Assembly (NCBI GenBank): GCA_934047225.1
Contig: OW203991.1
Span: 4,340,001 to 4,404,000, forward strand
DNA length: 64,000 nt
Source: Ypsolopha sequella
Taxonomy: Eukaryota; Arthropoda; Insecta; Lepidoptera; Ypsolophidae
Direction of reading: 5' to 3'
The notes below the pieces were generated by a model. The model was not told the origin of the DNA. It saw nothing but the letters and a program-made list of their open reading frames with translations, and made no database searches. Positions 54,850 to 64,000 of the stretch are shown here, piece by piece. Numbering within the stretch: the stretch's first letter is position 1; the number at the start of each line of letters is the position of its first letter. The translations under genes and the position numbers were made by a program.

Positions 54850-56316
54850 ATCCACAAGAAAAAGTATCCAATAAGTAAGTTAAGAAATAATAAATAAACA
54901 CGATTAACTGAATAATTTCTCAAGTGGACTATTTGAATCAACCTGTTTACCTCATTTATACCACCATTTTATTTCAATACCGGTAAGAACCAAATTTTAT
55001 TATTTTACTGAAAAACGATGATATTATACACTATTCTTTCTTTTACCATTCTATAAACCCGCATATCAAAATACTGGAAAAGCTTAGAGTCTGTCTACCT
55101 AGTCTATTTACCTGACACGGATATTGAAAAAGTATTTTTTTCTTACTAGCTCAAAAAGTGCTTTATTGCTTAAAACCAGTGAGCAAAAGTCTATGCTCAC
55201 TCAGTGAAAAATAGTTATTTGTATTTGTCTACAAAGTTGTTAGGTATTTGGTGCGAGTACTTATACTAAAATCTAAGAAAGCGAAGGTTTCAAAAGTACG
55301 AGACGCAAAATAATTTTGCTGCCGAACGAAACATACAATTTTTCACCCCACTACGGCGAGGAAAATGCTAGGTGCAAGACCCTGAGATGTAGTAGTAAAA
55401 GTACGCTGGACATGTTGTGCCATACATAATGACAGGTATTTTTGTGCTGATTCAAAGTGCCCCCATCAAGCGTACTGGGAACTAAAATTGACAGTTGTTA
55501 TAGTAGATAACGTTATTGTTTCATCTTTATCATTAGTTCCGAGTACGCTCACGTCACTCACTGCAGCAATCAGCGCCAAAATGGCGATAATCAAATTGCT
55601 TCATTATCAGGTCGTCAATAGCCAGTCCAGTGTACTTGTATTTTTTTAGTACAATCGTCGTGCTGGCCAGTGCAATTGTTCTAAAAATGAGGCTGACGCA
55701 CTGACTATAAATAAGTGTTTGACTTTATGCTTTTTTCCTCTATGATATTAATGCATTTCAAAATATTTAAAACCTTCCCCATGCTAGCGGATAAAATGCA
55801 CTTTTGCATGCAGATTTCGAATGATAAATAGAAATAACTTTCCGAGCTTGATTTCTAATTTCTTTTTTTTATACCGTTTTACGGCTCTGAGTTCTTGTTC
55901 TTTCCAGCCAGACACAATTTTTTCATTCAAAAAGAAGTTGCAGAAACAACCGTAAATTATCTGAGCGGATACTTCTTAGGCTGCCTTTTTCAATCAATAG
56001 TAATAATACGAGCTAATACGTTCGATAATGTCGTTTCTTACATCTTTTATTTTGTCGCTAGTGAGGTCAAAAGTTGTATGTGCCACACGAGAGCAAAGTG
56101 ATTTGTTTCTTTTGCCTTTAAATCCCTCACTACGCTCAGGATTCTAACTTGCTTCGGTTGCTCGTAATTTAAACTCTGCACTCGCAACAAAAATTTACTT
56201 TGCTCTCTTGTTGTAAAAACAACTATTTCGTAATTTTTCCATACCCGTGTCAGTTAAAGTTACTGTTAGGTTTCGCTAAACACGGTTTGGTGCATGCACG
56301 TCAGATGTGATGGTGA
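54850..56316. other. Intergenic DNA, small hairpin
   Basis: AGCGTACTGGGAACTAA at 55469 and TTAGTTCCGAGTACGCT at 55533 form a short inverted repeat. No gene seen. Confidence 0.45.
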
Positions 56317-56435
56317 TAGCGCGATCTTTCTTGGCTGGACCAAAGTTAGGTTCTCCGCTCTTTCTCTCTTCCTTAAAACTATATCTATCCAGCCACTCAG
56401 TGACAAACTTCGGGCCAGCCAGTAAGATCGCGCGT
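56317..56435. mobile_element. Small MITE
   Basis: AGCGCGATCTTTCTTGGCTG and CAGCCAGTAAGATCGCGC-type ends, 119 bp. The overlapping frames on both strands here are by-products of the palindrome. Confidence 0.6.
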
Positions 56436-56967
56436 GTCGTATTTAATAACCATGCGGCTCTGAGTCTCAAGCCGCTTCGTGTGGATATTTACTATAAGAC
56501 ACAAGTCAGAGTTCTTTGCTTAGTTTGCCTATGACCGGTATCTATTCTGCCATTCATTCTTGACAACCCAAAATACACTCACTTTCATCTACTCTGTATC
56601 TGCTAAAAAAACGCAATATCTCGGTAAAATTTACACAATTACTGTTACCGGTTTCATCCTAAATGACACCTTTGTTGACATTAATATTGACAACAAATAA
56701 GACGTCGTGATGTTACAAATGGTAGAATAGATATTCAGGTACCTACAGTCACTGAAACTGATTCCTGAGCCACTAATAAACCGTACACTAAACCTCAAAA
56801 TAAAACTGGAGTCATCTTGGTGAGAATTCTCAGACTTGTGTCTATAAACAAATTGCCAGCTGTTGGCTGTGTGATCAGTTCTAGTGATCAGGATTCAGTT
56901 TCCGCGGCTCTTAACTTTTCGGTCTTCAATCATGTGTCATCATCGTTTATCAGTAAGCCCCACCAGT

Positions 56968-57141
56968 CTATTTGGAGCTCGCGTTGTCTTCGTGCGCCTT
57001 TTTGACGACGGCCAGCTTAGAGTGGGGGTCTTGGGGTTGCAGTTGTGCGTATGGTGCTACCCTGGTGCCGTGCAGAACCAGTGACCAGCCGCGCAGCCAG
57101 CCAGCAGCTGGGCTCGGGCTGGACTCGCTGTTGAATCGGGC
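56968..57141 (-). CDS. amon: amon terminal exon with stop
   Basis: The minus-strand acceptor is CTTCTCCAG|GCC; the stop TAG is at 56968-56970. It encodes GWSLVLHGTRVAPY, then a hydrophilic tail with SKLAVVKKA. The insert SSPSPAAG in the RFNS loop is slightly longer than in the vertebrate PC2 I remember. No clear polyadenylation signal was found close by. Confidence 0.88.
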   Translation of the reverse strand, partial: ARFNSESSPSPAAGWLRGWSLVLHGTRVAPYAQLQPQDPHSKLAVVKKAHEDNASSK

Positions 57142-60100
57142 CTGGAGAAGGATAAGTATTAGGGGGTCACTGATTAAGAGGGCGCCGAGCAAAATAATTT
57201 AAAACGACAGTCACTGTTAAATTGATTTATTGAATAATATTTCAATGATAAATAAATAAAATATATATTTATTATCACAGAGAATGTATCTACACTTCCG
57301 CCTCAGCGAATATTAAAAATAACTTATGGTGTAAGAAACAAATTTATTTAAAGTAGGCCCAAAATATAAAAAAGGTATTGGGGTTTTAGTCATTTCAATA
57401 ACTTAAATGTCGAATTTTGTCTCAACCACAATTCAAGACAATCACAAACGTTATAAAATACATTTGGGCCGTTTCACATTTTTAAAAATGTTGTCTGGTT
57501 AATTAAATATGATTTTTTCTGTTAAATTCAATAATTACGACCACGATAAAAAACGACCACGAGAGAACAAGAAGCGAGGTGTCTAATCGTTCTACGCTCG
57601 GTGCAGCCTTAAATATAGTTAGTTTGATTTGAGTTGGTGAAACGTATGCAGGTTGATAAGATGAAGTTGCGGAAGCTGGAAAATGGCGATAGGACGCGAC
57701 CATACGAACAACTTTTCGTGAAAAAAATATGAGAAATCGAGAAAAACATAACAGTTTTTTCATACATTTTAGTCGAGTAGTTATGCAACTTTTCTATGAA
57801 AGAGACGATTTTTTTTCGCGATTTGAGAGTTGGTTCTGGAAGGGTTTGCACCAGGGAAATCTCATCCCGGGAAATTAGCTGCTGTCGTTAATTTCATTCT
57901 AAATAAAAAACATTATTTTCTGCATCCAAAAAATAATTCAATGTATTTTTTTTTCAGAAAGTAATGCATATATCAGAAAAATTACATCAGTAAAAAATGT
58001 TTATGTAGTGTCAGCAGTCTATCAGAAAAAAAAAATTGTTCGATGCAATTTAAAATTTAAATTTAATATTTTCAAGTGCCAGTAGTTCCCAAAGCGAAGA
58101 TTTTCGCAGTTTCGCAGTTACAGTGCAAGAAAGTAAAATGTTTGCTGTGACATCCTCTATCACCTGGAGTAAATTTCATTTAAAATAAAAATGAAGTTTT
58201 CAAGTAATTGACAGAAGCATTATTTTCTCCATACAAAAAATAATTCATTCTTTTTTTCTCAGAAAGTATATTTCAGAAAACATTACAATTTAAATAAATT
58301 TACACGGAATGTAGCCAAAAATTAATTTAAAATTACCAAACATAAAAATTACTACGGCATCACTTTGAATATCTGACGATCAACGTGGTTATATTGTCTT
58401 TGTCAAGATCCACAAAGAATGCAGAGTTACCTGTTTGAAGTTTGACCCAGGTACCTATATCTTACAAAACTTCTTCGAAATCCGTTCATTTGTTCTAGAT
58501 AAAGAAGCCAAAAGTCAAAAAGTCAAAAAATGGCTGCGCTGGGCTGGCGGTGTCACGCGTCTTGATAAAGTGCGAAACGAATATGTGCGAGGCTTTTTTA
58601 AGGTGGCACCTATTACTGAGAAGTTAACGGAAAGCAGATTGAGATGGTATGGACATGTGATGAGGCGAGACGAAACCTACGTCGTAAAGAAAGCTATTAA
58701 CATTCCAAATAAACCAAGAGGGAGAGGACGACCACCATCAACCTGGTGGTCCAACATCGAGAGGGAAATTAAAGACCAGAACCTGCCCACAATAACAACC
58801 CGGGACAGAATATCCTGGCTACGAAATACGAGGAGGCCCGACCCTAGCCGAACTGGGAAGAGGGCTAGAGAAAGAAGAAGAAAGAAGCCAAAAGTTCAAT
58901 GTCAAATGATGAGTCAGAGCCAAACTTTGAATTTAGATTTTTACCTCTAATGTCCAAGTGCCCTGGGGGTATTCGCCCCACGTGTGCGTGGTCATGAACG
59001 GCCACTTGGTGAACCCGTCCCTGGAGTCATCATCATTGTTCCGTCTGCTCAATATCATTGACCTGGAACATATGAACATATACATATGCAGTGTTTGCTG
59101 GAGACTCAACTATTTCTTGAGAACAAAATATGGAAAATCTGTGCCTCCTGTGAGGCAATAGCCCTTGGTATCTGATCTTTTTATGAAGTGAGATGCTACT
59201 CACTTGGTCCCCATAGGGCTGGTGAGGAATAACTCCAAGTCGCCCCGACGCGACGCGTTGGCGCTGACCACGGCCTGCACATGTTCCAGGTATCTGACCT
59301 CGCTGGGGGTGCCCCCGCATGCACTAGTGTCTATCTTCAGTGAGATGCTGCCTTCTGTGGGGATCTCTCTGTGAAATTAACTGGACATTAATACATGCCT
59401 ATATTCATCTCTCTCTCCCAAAGGGGTAGGCAGATACTACAGATTTTTATCTGCAGCGATCCTGATACATCTCTTTTGCCTATTCAATATCTGGTGTAGT
59501 CATACAAGCCCATCTGCAATATGTCACCAATGGATGGGCATACGTCCTTCGCACCAAATATTTTTTTATCACTCTTTTTTCAATCTTTTTACACTGGACA
59601 AATTTAAAACGTTTTTTTGAATCAAAGTCAATTATTATTGCATAATTTTTTTCACCTTATTGTAGTCATGGAAGACGGGGGATGGAGTTTTCGTGGTTCG
59701 AAGTAATTCGTGGTTCCCTAAAAGCAGCAGTTATTAAGTAGTTTCCAATGTGGATTGTGCCCAAAACAAACTCTAATATCAGATGATCTCCATATCACTG
59801 ATAGTGACAATAATTTTAACGTCCATAATTTTTATTGCCTCTTTATCAATGATCTTGTAGGTATATTTGATGGAGGAAGAAGTTCTCAGATAGGTAGACG
59901 CTGCAGTGTAAGACGCCCACCTAGTTGCCGGTGTACACTAAATTATACGGCGATTAATGATTAAGATATTTTCTTTTGGCGCATTGCTTTTTAGGACTGA
60001 AAGAATGATTTAAGAAGGGTAGCCATTAGTTTTATTAATGTAAGTTTTAATGTGGGTGGTAGGGGGTATATTTTTTATAATTTTATTTTAATTTCGAGAT

Positions 60101-61879
60101 TTTTATATTAAATACTATAAGTATTATTTCGTATATGGCCTGTCCGTCTCAAGTTTAGTTGAAAATAATACTAAACTTAACGTTGTAACAAGAAAAAATA
60201 TATATTGAATTATCATATTTTAATAACGAAAGACTACTCCCTCTCTTTCCTACATAATTTTTTTTATGGCTACTCTTCGTAAAATGATCTAAGAGTGCTA
60301 GGTATTCAATCTGCAAAAGGAAACCTTTTAATCATCAATCGCCGTATATAGCGGTTTTTTGTCGTCTACAGAGGCAACTAACCAGCTAGCTGGACTAACT
60401 ATCTAAAAAAGATGCTCCTACGGTGGTGGCTAGATAAGAAAGACCGAGGATAAAGGAATATGGAGAAGCCCATGTCCAGCAATAGACGAACATTGGCTGA
60501 TGCATATTGGATTGCAGGTATTGTATGAAGTTTGTTGAACTCACGTGTGTGTATTGACAGCACCGGCTTCGCAATGGTACCGGGGTGGCACTGATCTCCA
60601 GTTGGCAGCCAGAGCTGTCATGGCTCCCGCATCCAAAACCCCGAATCCGAACAAGTGGTTGAACTCCAGACCCACCCCGTTCATTGTCCAATGAAATCGA
60701 CCCTGGAATCAAACAGGGAGTGGTTTTAGCTTGCACTTAATAGTAGTTTATGCTACAAGGGCGCAAATGAATAAATTACGAGGACGATTTAAAACATGAG
60801 CGTAGCGAGTGTTTTAAACGTAACCGAGTAATTTATTGCTTTTTTGCCCGTGTATCATACTACGTTTTTCAATGCAAAGTCTGAGGAAATGAAAACAAAT
60901 ATAATGTTGTGAACTTTAAATTATGATTGGCTCAAAAGGACTGTATCCAGAGCCGTTAAACAGTGGAAAAAAAAGTATAACATCTATGGTACACAGGAAA
61001 GACTGCAGGTTAGCCAACCATTGTAAATAAATAAAAAATAATAAAGCCCGAGGGCAAAATAATCGACTTTCTGTTCGGTTTTGATGCATAAAAAGTGGGC
61101 CTTTACGAGCACTTGCATTGAAAAAAGATAAAATGTACATTGTGTATTAATCTTAGATCAGAAAAAAAATTATGTACCTTAGCATCATACAAAGAATTTC
61201 TTTTCGACGTTAACACTGTCAAGTGTTGAATATCCCTCCATGTGAGGCTTGGACTGAAAATAGAAAAAAATATATTTGGCCATCATTATTTAATGGTTAA
61301 TCAATCACACACAATCAATATTATCAATAATACTAGCAAATTTGTAGGATTTCTGGGTTGTTTAACAAAAATAACCTCAAAATTTCTAATCTTACCTGCC
61401 TCGTAACGACCATAAAACTTTTAAAAAGACCTCAAATATAGCGGTTAGGATATTATGGTTCGAAATCAGCCACGTATTGTTTGCCAGGCGCTACCATTCG
61501 TTTTAGCGATTTATTTTTGTCGTTTTAATAATGGTATCCACATTGTTGTTATAATATGTTAAGGGATCCATACCCGTATTGTGTGATGGTACGGAACCCT
61601 TTGTGCGCGAGTCTGACTCGCACTTGCCCAATATTTTTGTATTGGTTTTGTTTTTTTTCAACATTCTTTCTTTCTTACTTAGCATGCAGAGCTAGAGCGA
61701 AAACCCCAGCAGCTTCAGGCGCCGCAGCCGACGTGCCCGAATGCGTGGCCGTGCATTTCCCGTAGAGATCCGTAGTGGCGACCCCCGTGCTGGGGTCGCG
61801 TGCGCCGTTGCTGAACGTGCTGGCCAGGGTCGAGGAGCAAGACTCGTCATAATGGGCGTTCTGACCGTCGTTTATGGCA
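56968..61879 (-). CDS. amon: Neuroendocrine convertase 2 (PC2, amontillado), six 3' exons
   Basis: Subtilisin-family prohormone convertase that cleaves neuropeptide precursors at dibasic sites in secretory granules. Six phase-compatible exons were read on the minus strand: 61679-61879, 61178-61253, 60545-60702, 59204-59368, 58945-59062, 56968-57141. They cover the end of the catalytic domain with the active serine (HSGTSAAAPEAAG), the P domain (GVGLEFNHLFGFGVLDAGAM, YLEHVQA, RRGDLEL) and the end (SLVLHGTRVAPY). PC2 rather than furin or PC1 is indicated by the LHGT..APY and SKLA..KK tail and by WPFMTTHTWGEYPQGTW. Exons for the signal, propeptide, catalytic Asp and His, and the PC2-specific oxyanion Asp are not in the window. 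The gene converges on the receptor gene. Confidence 0.9.
57142..58529. other. amon intron, no feature
   Basis: AT-rich. TTTTCTCAGAAAGTA-like lines near 57950 and 58255 are loosely repeated. No coding signal. Confidence 0.4.
58530..58900 (+). mobile_element. LINE-derived fragment in amon intron
   Basis: The plus-strand frame reads WLRWAGGVTRLDKVRNEYVR, RLRWYGHVMRRDETYVVKKA and RGRGRPPSTWW, the C-terminal pattern of another RTE-like lineage. It ends 45 bases from the next amon exon and runs antisense to amon. Confidence 0.75.
58945..59062 (-). CDS. amon: amon exon, P domain WPFMTTHTWGE
   Basis: The minus-strand acceptor is GTTCCAG|G and the donor AGAG|GTAAAA. It encodes SMILSRRNNDDDSRDGF and WPFMTTHTWGEYPQGTW. 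Leaves in phase 0. Confidence 0.9.
59204..59368 (-). CDS. amon: amon exon, P domain
   Basis: The minus-strand acceptor is TTTCACAG|A and the donor CCAA|GTGAGT. It encodes VRYLEHVQAVVSANASRRGD and LFLTSPMGT, matching the P-domain jelly roll. Enters and leaves in phase 2. Confidence 0.9.
59369..60544. other. amon intron, no feature
   Basis: No gene or clear repeat; TCTCTCTCCCAAAGGGGTAGGCAG near 59411 resembles common lepidopteran repeat text. Confidence 0.35.
60545..60702 (-). CDS. amon: amon exon, start of P domain
   Basis: The minus-strand acceptor is ATTCCAG|GGT and the donor CACAC|GTGAGT. It encodes GVGLEFNHLFGFGVLDAGAM and RYHCEAGAV. Enters in phase 0, leaves in phase 2. Confidence 0.9.
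60741..61127 (+). repeat. Dispersed repeat D, copy 3
   Basis: TAGTAGTTTATGCTACAAGG to GGGCCTTTACGAGCACTTGC, in an amon intron; see 5517 and 8703. Confidence 0.75.
61178..61253 (-). CDS. amon: amon exon, NPSLTWRDIQH segment
   Basis: The minus-strand acceptor is TTTTCAG|T and the donor TAAG|GTACAT. The split Asn codon and 25 further codons give PSLTWRDIQHLTVLTSKRN, the conserved link between catalytic and P domains. Confidence 0.88.
61564..61631 (-). mobile_element. Repeat E head fragment
   Basis: The minus strand reads GGGCAAGTGCGAGTCAGACT and AAAGGGTTCCGTACC, the start of the element at 6846. Confidence 0.7.
61679..61879 (-). CDS. amon: amon exon with catalytic serine
   Basis: The minus-strand acceptor is TTTACAG|T and the donor GCTAA|GTAAG. 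It encodes AINDGQNAHYDESCSSTLAS and ends LALHA. The active-site Ser codon (TCG) is at 61729-61731. One base completes the codon from an exon outside the window; it leaves in phase 2. Confidence 0.9.
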
Positions 61880-62954
61880 CTGTAAAAAGGAGGTGGTAAG
61901 GCTGTTATCACATATCGCAACGATATACATTCCCGAAGGGGCTTCAGAGGTGTTCTTTAGTGTCGTCTGTCGCTAGAACTGTCAAAAAATTTTAAAATTC
62001 TAATTTACGGAAACCAATGGAAACTTTGCTATGGCAGCATACACAATACATGGGTGTAATTAAAAAGACGATTGTTTATTAAATTAATAAATAAGCTACC
62101 AGATTATGTTGTAAATGAGAGAAAGCTTTCTAAAGTTAAAGATTTGCTAAAAATTTATTACCTGTCATAAATAATTAACTAACTTCAAAATTATGTCTCA
62201 GTTTCCAAGTATTATATTTATAAGGTGTTAGAAAAGTAGTTAGGGTTAATTTTATTTAACTGAAAACTATTAAAGCTGCTACCTAGAATACCTAGAATAG
62301 GTGAATTTACTATGTGTTAAATAAATGATAAAAAAAAAAGGTTTTGTGGAGAAACAATTGAGTGAATTTTGAATTTAAGTGCTCTGTTTCGAATAATTAG
62401 AAAAAGACGGGTTTTACACAACCCGGCTGCTAAACCGCTCTTAAAAACAAAGTCCAAGGATTTTAATATTTTTCTCTCATTGATTAGTCTTTATGTTAGA
62501 TTGAGTCTAGCACTCAAAAGTCGAGTTTTCAAAAGAAAAGTAAAATTTTTACGGTACCCAACTGTGCTGTTACTACTTTTGGAACGGTCAAGTAAACAAG
62601 TCTCAAGTGTAAATAAGTCTGAAAATACTGCTTTTTAAAGCGACTTTCCTGGACCATTACTTATTCAGTAGGAAAAAACAGTGCTGGTTAAATAAACCAT
62701 GAAGCGCTGTAAATGCTAATGAAGCTGGGTCAGATGAAGGTCAGAAGGCTGAAGCTGTACTTTTTATACCTCATATTCATTACATTATGATTTTCATAAT
62801 GGCGACGAAAGCTGTTGGAGAGAAGTGTGATTTAAATATAGCAAGATCAACAACAACTTTATATTTTTTGATATCAATGTTGAGGTACAGATAAACTTGA
62901 AATATTTTTTTCTTAAAAGTAAGAAATTTTCCAAATGACTACAAAAAATGAGAA
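61880..62954. other. amon intron, no feature
   Basis: Searched on the minus strand for upstream PC2 motifs (the DGG..DDC region); none found. An 89-codon frame at 62369 is basic, unassigned. Confidence 0.4.
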
Positions 62955-63022
62955 CAAAAATTGCACCAATAGAGAAAATGGTCGTCGTTATAAACACAAT
63001 TTTTTCTATTGGTGCAATTTTT
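62955..63022. repeat. Short hairpin
   Basis: CAAAAATTGCACCAATAGAG and its inverse TCTATTGGTGCAATTTTT-type arm with a 25-base loop. Confidence 0.65.
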
Positions 63023-63372
63023 ATTTGTATATATTTTAGCCGTGTTAAAATTTTCTAGGACCATTTAAAGGCACAGTTTAGAAAGATTTTTAAAACCGTA
63101 ATCATTTCACAAGTTCTCATTCTTGATAAAACAATTTCTAACTTTTAAAAATAAATTGAATAATAAAGTTAAGCATAGCAGGCAAAATCGTGACTCAAAA
63201 CCGTATGATTAACAAACTTTTTATGGAAGTAGGTAATTGGTCTAGAAAATTATAATACCTATACGGCTAAAATGTATGGAACAGCTGCTTTTTCTTCCCA
63301 ATTTCGGGGTTGGCTTCACAGAAAAAATTGTTAATATGGATGGAATATTACCAGTGTGTGGTTCAACGAATG

Positions 63373-63605
63373 TATACAACGTGTAACAGAAAGGTGTAAC
63401 CATATTTGAAGAGCTTATTCAGCCAAAAATTCAGAAAAAAAACTGGCGTTCCATACATTTCGGCCGAGCAGCATTGCATTTTTCTATGAAACAGTAAAAA
63501 TCTTTTTTCGAGATACAGGTTTTGTTCCATAGTAAAAGTTGTTCTATACCATTGACTGAATAAGCTCTTCATATTTGGTTACACCTTTCTGTTACACCTT
63601 GTATA
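63373..63605. mobile_element. Palindromic MITE with TATACAA(C/G)GTGTAAC ends
   Basis: Left TATACAACGTGTAACAGAAA, right TTTCTGTTACACCTTGTATA; arms of about 50 bp include AAGAGCTTATTCAG. Similar terminal style to 966-1228. Confidence 0.8.
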
Positions 63606-64000
63606 TTATTAAGCTGAAGCGAGTACAAGGTGATGCACTCATGAAGTTTTCGAAGTTTATTAACATCCTGTATGCCCAGAACTACTTTTGCTCCACATTT
63701 TTTTTTATTTTTAGCGTGATTTTGAATGTTAAATGTTTGAATTTGGAATTGCATTTACCGTTGGTCCATGATAGCCTTTGGACACATACAGGCTAAATAA
63801 ATATCTTATACTACAGATTATGAGCCGACAAACTTTAATCATACTTTCAATTCCAATACAAAACGTGTCAAATAGCTGAGTCCGAAAAATAAAAGACCGG
63901 CGCTCCAGCCGTGTGTTATATACCATTACGAGCGAGCTATCTTCGACCCCCCATGGCCATATGGCCATAAAAGAATATAATAAGGTCCCAAATAATATAA
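63606..64000. other. No feature seen
   Basis: Contains the small palindrome CCATGGCCATATGGCC near 63953. No gene recognised. Confidence 0.4.

Noticed and set aside
58435..58950. 171-codon frame as a host gene antisense to amon
   Set aside because: The translation is LINE C-terminal sequence, and it overlaps the amon exon border only by running past the LINE end.

Overview
This is a nuclear chromosomal segment from an insect, most likely a moth or butterfly. The lepidopteran reading rests on AT-rich DNA with small exons, on Helitron ends of the lepidopteran Lep1 type (5' TCTATACTAATAATAAA, 3' hairpin then CTAG), on RTE- and CR1-like LINE remnants, on tRNA-derived SINEs, and on a very high density of palindromic MITEs, several bounded by TTAA. 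No bacterial operon, rRNA gene or CRISPR array is visible.

Layout. (1) 1-26.2 kb: no host exon could be recognised. It holds MITEs, SINEs, a CR1/Jockey-type LINE with a 488-codon reverse transcriptase (11196-12662), RTE LINE debris, a dead mariner transposase (about 16100-17115), a hAT C-terminal fragment (minus strand, about 20640-21186) and Helitron pieces. (2) 26.2-53.3 kb, plus strand: the last 18 exons of a large type I membrane protein of the insect 'putative epidermal cell surface receptor' type. Joined, these exons give one frame of 1331 residues: four von Willebrand factor C (VWC)-like cysteine domains, a Thr-rich stalk, a Pro-rich exon of 257 codons, fibronectin type III (FN3) repeats, one membrane helix and a short tail with an NPAY motif. 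The amino end and signal peptide lie upstream and were not found. (3) 53.3-56.9 kb: AT-rich intergenic DNA with small hairpins. (4) 56.97-61.88 kb, minus strand: six 3' exons of neuroendocrine convertase 2 (PC2, amontillado), from the catalytic-serine exon to the stop. Its 5' exons must lie beyond 64 kb, because 61.9-64 kb shows only intron and MITEs. The two genes are convergent.

Main points for a second look. The receptor's last exon carries an in-frame TGA followed by CAG TTA, which fits the classical leaky-stop context (stop-CARYYA). It is followed by 36 more GC3-rich, protein-like codons before TAA, so a readthrough isoform is a concrete possibility. Other points: a decayed partial duplicate of a VWC exon in the next intron; a duplicated intron segment that preserves the empty TTAA site of a piggyBac-type MITE; a hAT-type MITE inserted in the anticodon loop of a SINE with its target duplication intact; remnants of a YqaJ-type exonuclease gene, a Myb/SANT (Harbinger-like) gene and an internally deleted Tc1/mariner-type element inside receptor introns.

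All protein assignments come from motif recognition in translated sequence. No database search was run.
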